From assembly GCF_001510715.1 (NCBI RefSeq), contig NZ_LMTJ01000001.1:688456-752455 (forward strand): a stretch of DNA of 64,000 bases, written 5' to 3'. Every line of letters starts with the position of its first letter. Position 1 is the first letter of the stretch. Positions 9,093 to 18,331 of the stretch are shown here, piece by piece. The notes under the pieces were generated by a model, which ran no database searches, was not told where the DNA came from, and was given only the letters and a program-made list of their open reading frames with translations. The stretch is from Bacillus sp. FJAT-29814. GTDB taxonomy: Bacteria; Bacillota; Bacilli; Bacillales; Cytobacillaceae. The translations under genes and the position numbers were made by a program.

Positions 9093-10790
9093 TTAATTCT
9101 GTGACAATTGTTGTTTTTGCTTTACAAGCGTTTGAAACTCCTGTTCTAAATGCCGATAATGAGGATCCTTTTGGTCGATAGTCGATAATTTTCCTAGTAC
9201 AGCAGCCATTTTCGTTTCAATGACCAACAGGGTTTCTTGTTTATCATCTACATCATGGTTGCCTTTATTAAAATATTGTTCCGGAGTCATTTCTAAACGG
9301 CTAATTTGTTTATTGTCAAAAGCAAGCACAATGTCACAAAGCTTGTTTAAAAAATAATAATCATGGGAGACCGTTATAATTGTTCCAGCAAACTCACTCA
9401 ACGTTTTTTCGAGCTGCTCCCTGCTAGGCAGATCAAGATGATTGGTTGGCTCATCCAAAATTAACACATCGTATTCTTTCATCAACATATCAACCAGCTT
9501 TACCCGTGTCCGTTCGCCGAGACTTAAAGTACCGATTGGTTTTGTGATCAACTGCTCTGTTAAGCCAATATTGGCTAGCATGGTCCTAGCTTTAAAAATG
9601 CTTTCTTTATCCGTAAACCCCATAGCCTCCAACGCTGTCTTTTTAGCGGGCAAATCGGAAACATCCTGGCTAAGATAAGCTATTTTTAGCGACTCACTTC
9701 TCCACAATTCGCCTGTGGTGCCTTCCACCAAACCCATAATCATCTTGATTAGGGTTGTTTTACCGCAGCCATTTTCTCCTAAAAGCCCAATCCGTTCGCC
9801 GTGATTGATATAAAACTGCGAGTTTTGGAACAGCTTCCGATCCTCGTAGGAGATCCCCAAGTTTCGGGCTTCAATGATTCGTTTCCCCCGTTTGCCATAG
9901 CCGTCAAACTGGAAACGAACCTTTGCATCCTCAATCGGTTTTGCTGCCTTATTTTTTGCAAGTTCTTTCTCCAATCGCTTTCTTTTTGATTTTACCTGAT
10001 TATCAACCTTTTTTGCCTTTACTCGGTGATATTCTTTAAAGCCTTCTTCTTTTGTAGAGGCTCGATGCGCTTTATCAGACCAATTCTTTAACTGTTCCAT
10101 TTGCGATTCAATTCTTTCTACCTGGCGCTGCTGGACTTCATATTGATGCTGCTGATTAGCCCTTTGCCGGTCTTTTTCCTGACGGTAAGCGGTGTAATTT
10201 CCATTGAAATGATGGAGTTTTCCCGCTTGCAGTTCAAATATCCGTTTGACAGTCTGATCAAGAAAATGCCGATCATGGGAAATAATGAGCACAGCCCCCT
10301 GAAATTTTTCAATTTCAGAAACTAACCAATTGACTCCTTTATAATCCAAATGGTTAGTTGGTTCATCGAGAATCAATAAATCTGGATTGGAAGCCCAAAT
10401 GCTTGACAGGGCAAGCTTCAATTTCTCCCCGCCACTCAAGTTAGCCAGCCTGTCTTCTTGCCAATCATAAACCTTTTTGAGACCAAGTTCGCTGGCAAGC
10501 TGATAGACCTCTTTTATTTTTAATGCTTCTTGAAAATCATTCACTTCATAATCGATCGATTGTGAAAGATAGCCGATTTTTAATTGGGCTGTTTTTTCAA
10601 TCCAACCTTTGTCAGGTGTTTCCTTTCCCAATACTAGGTTGGCCAAAGTGGTTTTGCCCGACCCGTTATAGCCAACAAGCCCGATTCTTTCGCCGTATTT
10701 AAGATCAAACTGGATTTGGTCCAAAATTTTACGTGAATTATAGCTTTTCTCTAGACCCTTCACGTTTAGAATCACTGTATATTTGTTCAT
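9093..10790 (-). CDS. ABC-F ATPase, antibiotic-resistance ribosome protection type
   Basis: 565 residues, two ABC domains and no membrane segment. Walker A motifs: GYNGSGKTT (40-48) and GENGCGKTT (about 335-343); signatures LSGGEKLKL and LSLGERTRV; Walker B LLILDEPTNHLD and VLILDEPTNHLD. A long charged linker (about residues 195-300) separates the domains, as in ABC-F factors that reach the ribosomal exit-site region. A C-terminal extension follows. I cannot assign a drug class (Vga, Lsa, Msr or VmlR types). The 5' leader holds a 20-codon ORF and pairing segments, typical of drug-induced ABC-F genes. Not present at this place in B. subtilis, so probably gained here. Confidence 0.85.
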   Translation of the reverse strand: MNKYTVILNVKGLEKSYNSRKILDQIQFDLKYGERIGLVGYNGSGKTTLANLVLGKETPDKGWIEKTAQLKIGYLSQSIDYEVNDFQEALKIKEVYQLASELGLKKVYDWQEDRLANLSGGEKLKLALSSIWASNPDLLILDEPTNHLDYKGVNWLVSEIEKFQGAVLIISHDRHFLDQTVKRIFELQAGKLHHFNGNYTAYRQEKDRQRANQQHQYEVQQRQVERIESQMEQLKNWSDKAHRASTKEEGFKEYHRVKAKKVDNQVKSKRKRLEKELAKNKAAKPIEDAKVRFQFDGYGKRGKRIIEARNLGISYEDRKLFQNSQFYINHGERIGLLGENGCGKTTLIKMIMGLVEGTTGELWRSESLKIAYLSQDVSDLPAKKTALEAMGFTDKESIFKARTMLANIGLTEQLITKPIGTLSLGERTRVKLVDMLMKEYDVLILDEPTNHLDLPSREQLEKTLSEFAGTIITVSHDYYFLNKLCDIVLAFDNKQISRLEMTPEQYFNKGNHDVDDKQETLLVIETKMAAVLGKLSTIDQKDPHYRHLEQEFQTLVKQKQQLSQN

Positions 10791-10809
10791 AAAAAAACCC
10801 CCTTCGAAC

Positions 10810-10931
10810 GAACCTGAAGAGAGTTAAATGTCATAATAATGGCACACAAAATAAACCTTAAATTAGGTTTGAGGAAGCGTACGTATAATCAGGACATAAA
10901 AAAGGGCAGACGAATCCCATTCTTCAGGTTC
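10810..10931 (-). promoter_or_regulatory. Attenuator-like leader of the ABC-F gene
   Basis: Two perfectly complementary 11-mers, GAACCTGAAGA (10810-10820) and TCTTCAGGTTC (10921-10931), bracket the leader ORF. The promoter-distal copy lies just before the ABC-F ribosome binding region (GAAGGGGG). Pairing would close a loop of about 100 nucleotides around the leader ORF; alternative folds include GGG..GCCC followed by TTTTTT near 10898-10917. This is consistent with translation-controlled attenuation. Confidence 0.5.
10858..10920 (-). CDS. Putative leader peptide of the ABC-F gene (20 aa)
   Basis: ATG at 10920 opens a frame MGFVCPFLCPDYTYASSNLI ending at TAA 10858-10860, 67 bases before the ABC-F start. 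Its ribosome binding site is weak (GAAGA directly before ATG). It overlaps a run of six T's after GCC and a small AAACCT/AGGTTT hairpin. Short leader ORFs that sense stalled ribosomes are established for several ABC-F and other resistance genes; here the role is an inference. Confidence 0.45.
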   Translation of the reverse strand: MGFVCPFLCPDYTYASSNLI

Positions 10932-11060
10932 AACATTTTTCGTTTATTCGAATCATGTGCTGAAAAATAAGATTAAAACTTCATCGGCCTTTGTTTCATT
11001 CCTTTTCGTTTGATAGTTCCATTTTATTTAAAAAAAGCTGAAAATGTCAATGATTAATGT

Positions 11061-11090
11061 AAAAAACACCATGCGAGATCGCATGGTGCC
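11061..11090 (-). terminator. Terminator after citB
   Basis: CACCATGCGA / TCGCATGGTG perfect 10-bp stem, followed on the minus strand by TTTTTTAC. Confidence 0.9.
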
Positions 11091-11096
11091 TTTAAA

Positions 11097-13802
11097 TTAC
11101 CCTTGTAATCTTTCACGCAATACCATTTGCAGGATACCGCCGTGACGGTAGTAGTCAATTTCAACTTCGGAATCGAAGCGGACAACCACTTCAAATTCTT
11201 TCTTGCTGCCGTCTTCAGCAGTTGCTGTTACTTTTACAAGATCACGTGGTTTAACATTTTCGTCCACTTGAACTTCGAATGTTTCCTTACCAGTTAAACC
11301 AAGTGATTCAGCGCTGTCGCCATCTTTAAATTGAAGCGGAAGAACGCCCATTAACACAAGGTTAGAACGGTGGATACGCTCAAAGCTTTCAGCAAGTACA
11401 GTTTTGATGCCTAATAGGTTTGTACCTTTGGCAGCCCAGTCACGGGAAGATCCCATACCGTAGTCTTTGCCGGCAAGAACCATTAAGCCAGTGCCTTGGT
11501 CTTTGTACTTCATGCAAGCATCATAAATCGACATAACTTCGCCTGTTGGCCAGTAAGTAGTGAAGCCGCCTTCTGTACCAGGAGCGATTTGGTTACGGAT
11601 ACGGATGTTTGCAAACGTACCGCGCATCATGACTTCGTGGTTACCACGGCGAGAACCGTAAGAGTTAAAGTCACGAGGCTGAACGCCTTTTTCTAATAGA
11701 TACTTTCCAGCTGGAGTATTCTTGCCGATTGCTCCTGCAGGAGAAATATGGTCAGTTGTGACAGAGTCGCCGAACTTACCAACGATACGAAGACCAGTTA
11801 ATGGCTCAACTTCGCCTGGATCTTTTGATAAGCCTTCAAAGAATGGCGGGTTAGCAATGTAAGTGGAATCTTCATCCCAAGTATATAATGGCTCATTGCT
11901 AGTCTTGATTTCGTTCCAGCGCTCATTGTCACCAAAGACATTCTCGTATTCTCTACGGAATAGCTCAGGAGTTACAGTGCGCTTCACAACATCATTAACT
12001 TCAGCAGTTGTTGGCCAAATGTCCCTGAAGAAAACGTCGTTGCCGTCTTTGTCTTTACCGATTGGGTCTGTTTCAAAGTCAACATTGACAGTACCTGCTA
12101 ATGCATAAGTGACTACTAACGGCGGTGAAGCCAGGTAGTTAGCTTTTACAAGCGGGTGAATACGTCCTTCGAAGTTACGGTTACCGGAAAGAACTGATGT
12201 AACTAATAGGTCGTTTTCCGCTACAGTTTTCTCGATTTCTTCTTTTAATGGACCGGAGTTACCGATACATGTTGTACAGCCGTACCCTACAAGGTTGAAG
12301 CCGATTTGCTCAAGGTATGGAAGCAATCCGGAATCACGAAGATAACCAGTTACAACCTTGGAACCAGGTGCTAAAGAAGTTTTGACAAACTTAGGAACTT
12401 CCATTCCAAGTTCGACAGCTTTTTTCGCAACAAGTCCTGCACCAACCAGCACATAAGGGTTAGAAGTGTTTGTACAGCTAGTGATTGACGCAATCGCAAC
12501 TGCACCAGTCTTCATTTCTACTTCGTCACCATTATTAAACTTAACGATTGCTGACTTTTCAAGCTCATCTGCACCTAAGCCGAAACCTTGGTTGCCTTGA
12601 GGAGCAGAAACAGCCTTCACGAATTCTTCCTTCATTTTTGAAAGTGGAATTAAATCTTGCGGACGCTTAGGGCCGGAAAGATTTGCTTCGATTTCAGCAA
12701 GGTCGATTTCGATGACGTCAGTATAAACAGGCTCTTCTGCAGGATTAAAGAATAAGCCGTTTGCTTTGCAATATGCTTCTACTACTTTAATAGCTTCTTC
12801 ATCTCGGCCTGTTAAGCGCATATAGGCTAGAGACTCATCATCAATTGGGAAGAATCCGCAAGTTGCGCCGTATTCAGGAGCCATGTTGGCAACTGTTGCA
12901 CGGTCAGCAAGTGGCAGTACAGATACGCCAGGTCCGAAGAATTCTACGAACTTGCCTACCACGCCATGCTTACGAAGAACTTGAGTTACTTTTAACGCAA
13001 GGTCGGTCGCAGTAGCGCCGTTTGGCAGTTCGCCAGTTAATTTAACCCCAACAACTTCTGGTACTGGGAAGTATGAAGGCTGACCAAGCATGCCAGCTTC
13101 TGCTTCGATACCGCCAACGCCCCAGCCTAAAACACCAAGACCGTTGATCATCGTCGTATGGGAGTCAGTACCAACAAGGGTATCTGGATATGCTTCTAGT
13201 TCGCCGTCCACTTCAGCAACATGAACGACATCGGCCAAGTACTCAAGGTTAACTTGGTGAACGATCCCTGTTGCAGGCGGAACAGCACGATAGTTGTTAA
13301 ACGCTTTTTGTGCCCAGCTTAAGAACTGATAACGCTCGGCATTACGTTCAAATTCCAAGTCCATGTTTACTTTTAACGCATTTTCGTTTCCATATGCATC
13401 AACCTGCACAGAGTGGTCAATAACCAAGTCAACTGTTTTTTCTGGGTTGATTTTGTCTGGGTCGCCGCCAAGGTCAGCCATTGCTTTTCTTAAAGAAGCA
13501 AGGTCAACGACTGCAGGAACGCCAGTGAAGTCTTGAAGAATAACGCGTGATGGCTTGAATGGCACATCCACCTCTTTAAGCTCATCCGTTCCCCATTTTG
13601 CCAGGTTTTCAACGTGCTCTTCTGTGATTACACGGCCATCGTATTGGCGAAGCACTGATTCTAGTAATACTTTTACGGAGTAAGGCAATTTTGATACATT
13701 GCCGATGCCTGCTTCTTCCAGAGCGGCCAAGCGATAATAGCGATAGCTTTTGCCGTTAACATCGAAGGAAGAGCGGGCGTTAAATACATCCTTTTTAACC
13801 AT
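11097..13802 (-). CDS. citB: Aconitate hydratase AcnA (CitB)
   Basis: 901 residues, full length for AcnA-type aconitase. Converts citrate to isocitrate in the TCA cycle; in Bacillus the apo form also binds RNA. The 4Fe-4S cluster ligands are visible as [11 protein letters not shown] and the pair in [13 protein letters not shown]. The substrate-binding [23 protein letters not shown] region and the C-terminal swivel domain ([24 protein letters not shown]) are intact. Monocistronic with its own terminator. Genes on both sides match the B. subtilis citB neighbourhood. Confidence 0.97.
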   Translation of the reverse strand: MVKKDVFNARSSFDVNGKSYRYYRLAALEEAGIGNVSKLPYSVKVLLESVLRQYDGRVITEEHVENLAKWGTDELKEVDVPFKPSRVILQDFTGVPAVVDLASLRKAMADLGGDPDKINPEKTVDLVIDHSVQVDAYGNENALKVNMDLEFERNAERYQFLSWAQKAFNNYRAVPPATGIVHQVNLEYLADVVHVAEVDGELEAYPDTLVGTDSHTTMINGLGVLGWGVGGIEAEAGMLGQPSYFPVPEVVGVKLTGELPNGATATDLALKVTQVLRKHGVVGKFVEFFGPGVSVLPLADRATVANMAPEYGATCGFFPIDDESLAYMRLTGRDEEAIKVVEAYCKANGLFFNPAEEPVYTDVIEIDLAEIEANLSGPKRPQDLIPLSKMKEEFVKAVSAPQGNQGFGLGADELEKSAIVKFNNGDEVEMKTGAVAIASITSCTNTSNPYVLVGAGLVAKKAVELGMEVPKFVKTSLAPGSKVVTGYLRDSGLLPYLEQIGFNLVGYGCTTCIGNSGPLKEEIEKTVAENDLLVTSVLSGNRNFEGRIHPLVKANYLASPPLVVTYALAGTVNVDFETDPIGKDKDGNDVFFRDIWPTTAEVNDVVKRTVTPELFRREYENVFGDNERWNEIKTSNEPLYTWDEDSTYIANPPFFEGLSKDPGEVEPLTGLRIVGKFGDSVTTDHISPAGAIGKNTPAGKYLLEKGVQPRDFNSYGSRRGNHEVMMRGTFANIRIRNQIAPGTEGGFTTYWPTGEVMSIYDACMKYKDQGTGLMVLAGKDYGMGSSRDWAAKGTNLLGIKTVLAESFERIHRSNLVLMGVLPLQFKDGDSAESLGLTGKETFEVQVDENVKPRDLVKVTATAEDGSKKEFEVVVRFDSEVEIDYYRHGGILQMVLRERLQG

Positions 13803-14109
13803 GAAAAAACCCCCCTATTCGAAAAGTCGAAAAGTTTGAAAATTCCCATCCGGCTTAACTTTTCTCACAATTCTAATCTTAATACAAGCGATTACATAAG
13901 TAAATAACAAGAAAGTTATTGTGTTTGATAAGTTTATCTTATCTTTTTTATGTAATTTGTTCGAAATATTTCGAAAACATGGTTGATTACTTATGATGAA
14001 TTGTGGTTCGTGAGCCGAAGGACTTCCCCCTTTATTATGGCAAAAAAACTTTAATTTGTCATTTATTTCGTTCGAATGGAAATCATAACAGTATGGGGAG
14101 GTGATGAAT
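13803..14109. other. Intergenic region between citB and sspO
   Basis: 307 bases between divergent genes. It must hold the citB promoter (minus) and the forespore-type sspO promoter (plus). The A+T-rich part 13860-13975 has repeated TAAGT/ACTTA-like pieces, but I could not define a CcpC or CodY site with confidence. No ORF was supported. Confidence 0.5.
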
Positions 14110-14259
14110 ATGGCGAAGCGGAAGGCGAACCATGTAAGGCCCGGCATGAATGCGGCAAAAGCACAGGGTATGGGTGCCGGTTTTAATGAAGAAATGGCAA
14201 CTGAGCACTTAACGGAAATGGAAAAACGTAACAATAAAAAACGAAAAAAGAATCAATAA
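14110..14259 (+). CDS. sspO: Small acid-soluble spore protein O
   Basis: 49 residues beginning [20 protein letters not shown] with a Lys/Arg-rich C-terminus NNKKRKKNQ, closely matching SspO (CotK). ATG 14110 chosen because GGAGG ends 8 bases upstream; the in-frame ATG 14104 would be too near. In B. subtilis sspP-sspO lie next to citB, as here. Confidence 0.95.
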   Translation: MAKRKANHVRPGMNAAKAQGMGAGFNEEMATEHLTEMEKRNNKKRKKNQ

Positions 14260-14267
14260 CAACGTAG

Positions 14268-14300
14268 TAAAAGCGGGACCTAAGTGGCCACCGCTTTTTA
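14268..14300. terminator. Bidirectional terminator
   Basis: AAAAGCGG ... CCGCTTTTT stem between sspO (+) and the coiled-coil gene (-). Confidence 0.8.
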
Positions 14301-14304
14301 TGTG

Positions 14305-14571
14305 TTAATCCATATTTACTTCAGTCACCATCTGCTTTAAATCCTGCTGAAACCGCTCTAATTGAGCTCTTTGGTGCTCGGAAGCCACCTCTAGAGCATT
14401 TTCAATCTGCTGGTAAGCCTCATTGACTTCATTTTTTAAATGTTTTAACTGATGGCCGTAGCTTGCGCTGTCACTGACAATTGTTTCATAAAGCCCTTGA
14501 GCGTTTTCAAATCCTTGCTGGGCCGCCTGAAATGCCTCCTGCTTATTTTTGTTGTACGGATTTCTTTGCAT
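14305..14571 (-). CDS. Small helical protein between sspO and sspP (88 aa)
   Basis: 88 residues, nearly all predicted helix, Gln-, Glu- and Ala-rich (QEAFQAAQQGFENAQG, EVNEAYQQIENALEVASEHQ), likely coiled coil. ATG 14571 chosen since GAGGAGG lies 7 bases upstream; the longer frame opened by TTG at 14589 would include that site. Not recognised by family. Opposite strand to both flanking spore genes; spore expression is possible but unproven. Confidence 0.7.
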   Translation of the reverse strand: MQRNPYNKNKQEAFQAAQQGFENAQGLYETIVSDSASYGHQLKHLKNEVNEAYQQIENALEVASEHQRAQLERFQQDLKQMVTEVNMD

Positions 14572-14683
14572 TTTGTTTTTCCTCCTCAAATTTGTTTACC
14601 CTTTAAATTGCACAGATGCTAAAAAAATATACAGCATAAAACGACGGATTGACTGCATCCTAAAAAATGAGGAGGGATAACAA

Positions 14684-14824
14684 GTGACAAACAAAAATGA
14701 CAGCAAAGATATGCACCGAAATCAGCCGAAGACTTCGGGCCAGCCAGAACCATTAAGCGGTTCAAAAAAGGTCAAGAATCGCAACCATACCCGGCAAAAA
14801 CATAACTCAAGTCATGATATGTAA
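14684..14824 (+). CDS. sspP: Small acid-soluble spore protein P
   Basis: 46 residues from GTG 14684 (GGAGGGATAACAA upstream). The C-terminal half [20 protein letters not shown] is the typical SspP (CotL) sequence. Minor spore-core protein. Followed by a shared terminator. Confidence 0.93.
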   Translation: MTNKNDSKDMHRNQPKTSGQPEPLSGSKKVKNRNHTRQKHNSSHDM

Positions 14825-14847
14825 GTTTAGGTGATCAGATAAAAGCA

Positions 14848-14878
14848 TCGGTCCCATCCTAAGACGGGACCGATTTTT
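14848..14878. terminator. Bidirectional terminator between sspP and selA
   Basis: TCGGTCCC ... GGGACCGA stem followed by TTTTTAA. Confidence 0.85.
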
Positions 14879-16283
14879 AAACTTCTAGCAATGCTGTAAG
14901 CAGAAGTTCCTCTTCTTCCTTTGAGACAGTACGCAAATCAATCATAAACTCATCCCTTTGAATCCTGCCGACAATAGCTGGTTTTGTTTCGGTACGCAGT
15001 TTACGGCCCAACTGTTCTGCCGTTAATGATTGGTGGGTCAAAGCAATGACTACTGAAGGCAATTCCACATCGGGCATCGTCCCCCCGCCTACCTGGCTCA
15101 TGTCTGGCAAAATTTGTGCTCTATATTGGCTTGACCGTTGTAACAATTTTGAAACAAAGGTTTGAGCCCTTTCGTCTAATTCTATAACGGAAACTAATAA
15201 ATCGCGGATCGTTGGTATCTCAAGCATGGCTTTTTCACCGCGGGCATAAGCTAATAATGTACCCTCGAGCGCTGCCAGAGTCATCTTATCGACCCTCACC
15301 ACTCGCGCCAATTGATGTTTTTTCAACCTCGCAATAATTTCTTTTTTCCCGGCAATAATTCCTGCCTGAGGGCCGCCCAAAAGCTTGTCACCGCTAAAAG
15401 TAACAATATCCGCCCCTATTTCGATTACCTCTCTGACAACAGGTTCATCACCAATTCCGTGTTTTCTAAAATCAAACAGGGCACCGCTGCCCAAATCTTC
15501 ATAAAAAATGACATTATCGGTCTTTTTGGCTAACTGGATTAGCTCGTCCGTTTCGACTGTTTTCGTAAATCCGATAACTTTAAAGTTGCTTGTATGAACC
15601 TTCATGATAATCGCCGTGTCCGGACTTAAGGCTTTTTCATAATCATAAAGATGAGTCTTATTGGTTGTCCCAACCTCCACCAACTTGGCGCCGCTTTCCT
15701 CCATAATGGAAGAAATTCGGAATGACCCGCCAATTTCGACAAGCTGTCCCCTAGATACGATGACTTCCTTATTTTCTGCCAGCGCTCGCAGCACAAGATA
15801 AACAGCCGCTGCATTGTTATTGACAACCATGGCGGCCTCAGCGCCGGTAATTTCTCTTACTAAAGCTTCCACATGGCTATGCCGCGAACCGCGCTCACCT
15901 TCGTCTAGCTTATATTCGAGGTTCGAATAACTTCGTGCTGTTTCCACAACATGATTAATCGCAGATTCGCTTAATCGTGCCCTGCCAAGATTCGTATGTA
16001 GGATGGTGCCCGTTGCATTAATGACCCGTTGTATTGTATAGGAATATTGTTTGGAAACCTTTATGTTAAGGTAATTGAAAACCTCTTCGATAAACCCAGT
16101 GGTTCCCGGTTTTGGTCCTGACCATTTTGATTGAAGCAACCATTGTCTAATCTCTTCCATTACTTCCTTTAATTGATTGGTTAATTGAACCGAATCGAGC
16201 CCGCTTTTTTCAAGGATTCTTAAAAATTCATTATGTTTTTGCAGTTCATGGACAGGGGGGATTGATCTTAGCGATTCTTTCAT
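14877..16283 (-). CDS. selA: L-seryl-tRNA(Sec) selenium transferase SelA
   Basis: 468 residues, normal for bacterial SelA. A PLP enzyme that turns Ser-tRNA(Sec) into Sec-tRNA(Sec) using selenophosphate. Visible: N-terminal tRNA-binding domain (1-80); INATGTILHTNLGRARLS (88-105); NNNAAAVYLVL; FYEDLGSGAL; and the PLP-binding Lys300 in TFSGDKLLGGPQAG. The C-terminal domain is complete. It is the strongest sign that this organism decodes UGA as selenocysteine, as supported by the SelW-like gene and selD 600-1,000 bases away. selB, normally beside selA, is not here. Confidence 0.96.
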   Translation of the reverse strand: MKESLRSIPPVHELQKHNEFLRILEKSGLDSVQLTNQLKEVMEEIRQWLLQSKWSGPKPGTTGFIEEVFNYLNIKVSKQYSYTIQRVINATGTILHTNLGRARLSESAINHVVETARSYSNLEYKLDEGERGSRHSHVEALVREITGAEAAMVVNNNAAAVYLVLRALAENKEVIVSRGQLVEIGGSFRISSIMEESGAKLVEVGTTNKTHLYDYEKALSPDTAIIMKVHTSNFKVIGFTKTVETDELIQLAKKTDNVIFYEDLGSGALFDFRKHGIGDEPVVREVIEIGADIVTFSGDKLLGGPQAGIIAGKKEIIARLKKHQLARVVRVDKMTLAALEGTLLAYARGEKAMLEIPTIRDLLVSVIELDERAQTFVSKLLQRSSQYRAQILPDMSQVGGGTMPDVELPSVVIALTHQSLTAEQLGRKLRTETKPAIVGRIQRDEFMIDLRTVSKEEEELLLTALLEV

Positions 16284-16384
16284 TATGTAAACTCCTTTAA
16301 CAATTCCTTCTTTCGTCCTATTATAACATTTTTCACGTTTAACGGCTCAGTGAATAGTATGATACGAGCAAGGAGGAAATGGAA

Positions 16385-16792
16385 GTGAAGAATAAAAAGT
16401 CTCCTCAAGACCAAACCGTTGATTTGGAGAAAATGGAGCAATGGTTAAAAGACTACTTTCTAGATCCGCTCACATCGCATTATGACCATTCTCAATTCAG
16501 AATAGACATATACGAAACCGATGAAAATTGGATTGTCGAAGGTTCCTTGGACGAATATGCCAGCTCGGAAATCACAGTGAAAATGGAAAAGTCGCAGCTA
16601 ATTATCTCAGCCCAGAAGCATGATTATTCCTCGCCTTCGCCTTTCCCCAAAAAAGTTCGCGCCATTAACTTCCCTTTTCCTATTATAAATCATTGTGTAA
16701 GCGCCTCTTTTCAGCATGGGGTTTTGGAAATCTTCATATCAAAAAAGATAGAGAATGGATTTGGAAAAGATCGTTTTATTACCTTGCCTTAG
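16385..16792 (+). CDS. Hsp20/alpha-crystallin-like protein, possibly CotM-type spore coat protein
   Basis: 135 residues from GTG 16385, preferred because AAGGAGG then lies 8 bases upstream; ATG 16379 in frame would be only about 2 bases from it. The central part (about 40-130) has an alpha-crystallin beta-sandwich pattern: FRIDIYETDENWIVEGSL, SEITVKMEKSQLIISAQ, FPFPI, ASFQHGVLEIFISKK (the I-x-I/V-like end). In B. subtilis the coat protein CotM, also Hsp20-like, is next to sspP; the same neighbourhood here suggests a relative. Divergence makes orthology uncertain. Confidence 0.7.
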   Translation: MKNKKSPQDQTVDLEKMEQWLKDYFLDPLTSHYDHSQFRIDIYETDENWIVEGSLDEYASSEITVKMEKSQLIISAQKHDYSSPSPFPKKVRAINFPFPIINHCVSASFQHGVLEIFISKKIENGFGKDRFITLP

Positions 16793-16833
16793 GGTCTTTT
16801 TATCTTTTTAGTTGACATAACATTATTATATAT

Positions 16834-16874
16834 AAAAGAGAACCTCGCACCGATTGGTACGAGGTTCTCTTTTA
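16834..16874. terminator. Bidirectional terminator
   Basis: AAAAGAGAACCTCG ... CGAGGTTCTCTTTT strong stem between the Hsp20-like gene (+) and the SelW-like gene (-). Confidence 0.9.
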
Positions 16875-17111
16875 TTTTTCTTCCATTTTTTGAATTAATT
16901 CAGCGGTATCAGGGAACACGCCTGTTTCATTTTTTGAATAGATCTTCTCTCCATTGACAGTTACTTCAAAAATGCCGCCTGAAGCTGGAATCAATTCTAC
17001 TTTTGCGATATCCCGTCTAAAATGGGTAATGATTTCTTCCGCGAAACTCGCGGCCTTTGGTGCGTAGTTTCATTGCATGCAAAATTCGACGATTACATGA
17101 AAGTCCTTCAT
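16872..17111 (-). CDS. SelW/Rdx-family selenoprotein with CxxU motif (UGA at codon 14)
   Basis: 79 codons plus stop, broken for ordinary gene finders by TGA at 17070-17072. Read through as Sec it gives a complete SelT/SelW/SelH-type thioredoxin-like protein: HVIVEFCMQUNYAPKA with C11-x-x-U14, then GGIFEVTVNGEKIYSKNETG, the family's C-terminal beta-hairpin, ending KMEEK. ATG 17111 has GGGGG upstream. A perfect hairpin starts 16 bases after the UGA (see next entry). SelW-like proteins are thiol redox proteins of uncertain substrate; Cys forms are common in bacteria. Divergent from selD and near selA. A nonsense mutation is the alternative, but intact sequence after the UGA speaks against it. 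Confidence 0.92.
17039..17053 (-). promoter_or_regulatory. Predicted bacterial SECIS hairpin of the SelW-like gene
   Basis: RNA stem CCGCGA / UCGCGG with a GUU loop, 6 perfect base pairs, starting 16 nucleotides after the UGA, within the coding frame. Distance and shape fit bacterial SelB-dependent SECIS elements. Confidence 0.75.
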
Positions 17112-17249
17112 TATGTACCCCCTGGAGTTTACAATATTATAATAGTACAAACAGTGTAGCCTACCGCCTATTATTCCGCAAATGTTCTGCTTCCATTAGT
17201 GCGGTTTATTGTAGAAAAATGTATACTAAGAAAATGGAGGTGTAAATTG

Positions 17250-18302
17250 ATGAGTGAGCAAGAGAAAATTCGGCTGACCGCCATGTCAACAAAAGCTGGT
17301 TGAGGCTGCAAAATTGGTCCTGAGGACCTGGCGCAAGTGTTGCGTCAATTACCAAAGCAAGACCCCGTTCCGGAGTTACTCGTCGGCAACGAAACTAGCG
17401 ATGATGCCGGGGTTTATAAATTAACAGATTCGATCGCTCTAATTCAAACGGTCGATTACTTTACTCCGATTGTCGATGATCCATATATGTTTGGACAAAT
17501 TGCTGCCGCCAATTCGCTGAGTGATGTGTATGCCATGGGCGGTGAGCCGAAAACGGTACTGAATATTGTCGGTTATCCGATTAAAAAGCTGGGCGCCGAT
17601 ATGCTGGCAGAAATTTTACGCGGCGCAGCCGATAAAGTAAAGGAAGCAGGCGCATTAACGGTTGGCGGCCATTCAGTCGATGACCAGGAACCAAAATTCG
17701 GCCTTTCCGTTACGGGACTTGTCCATCCGGATAAGGTGTGGAAAAATGTCGGGGCGAAGCCTGGAGACGTTCTTGTTCTAACAAAGCCGCTCGGTGTCGG
17801 CATTCTGACAACCGGGATAAAAAGAGGCGTGGTGACTCCAGAACAAGAGGCTGTGGTTACCGAAACGATGGCGCTTCTGAATAAGGACGCTGCAGAAGCT
17901 TTGATGCCGTTCTCCCCGCATTCGGTGACAGATGTAACCGGATTTGGATTACTAGGCCACGGTAGCGAAATGGCCCGCGGCAGCGATGTGAGTTTCGAAA
18001 TATTTGCTGGACAAGTACCAGTTTTGGATGGTGCTGTTGAATTGGCCAAGGAAGGCGTCGTACCAGGCGGCTCTAAATCCAATCATAAATGGCTGAGTGA
18101 TGACGTTCAGTACGAAGACATTTTACCTGAGGAACAACTCGTATTGTGTGATGCGATCACTTCCGGCGGATTGTTGGTGTCCCTAAGTGAAGCTGAAGCT
18201 GGTCCCTACATTGAAGCTCTGCATTCAAGAGGATTGACGCAGGCTGCGATTGTTGGACGGGTGACTGAAAGAAAAGAAAAATTGATTTATGTAAAAAGGT
18301 AA
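17250..18302 (+). CDS. selD: Selenophosphate synthetase SelD, itself a selenoprotein (UGA at codon 18)
   Basis: 350 residues from ATG 17250 (GGAGGTGTAAATTG upstream), with TGA at 17301-17303. The active site reads STKAGUGCKIG, where Sec18 takes the place of the catalytic Cys and Lys21 follows, as in known Sec-type SelD. Downstream signatures: GNETSDDAGVYKL, TVDYFTPIVDDPYMFGQIAAANSLSDVYAMGG, VGGHSVDDQEPKFGLSVTGL and TDVTGFGLLGH. Makes selenophosphate from ATP and selenide for SelA. A gene finder starting at TTG 17337 would miss the active site. Perfect hairpin begins 12 bases after the UGA. Ends in its own terminator. Confidence 0.96.
17316..17328 (+). promoter_or_regulatory. Predicted bacterial SECIS hairpin of selD
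   Basis: GGUCC / GGACC perfect 5-bp stem with UGA loop, starting 12 nucleotides after the Sec codon. Confidence 0.65.
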
Positions 18303-18331
18303 CAGCGAAGCTTGACGCTTCGCTGTTTTAT
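18303..18331 (+). terminator. Terminator after selD
   Basis: CAGCGAAGC / GCTTCGCTG stem followed by TTTTATTT, just past the selD stop. Confidence 0.85.

Noticed and set aside
13815..14234. 139-codon minus-strand frame across the citB-sspO gap
   Set aside because: It runs antisense to sspO, has no ribosome binding site and an unlikely composition.
17337..18302. SelD starting at TTG 17337
   Set aside because: This would remove the catalytic segment AGUGCK. The ATG at 17250 has a GGAGG site and the UGA fits selenocysteine.
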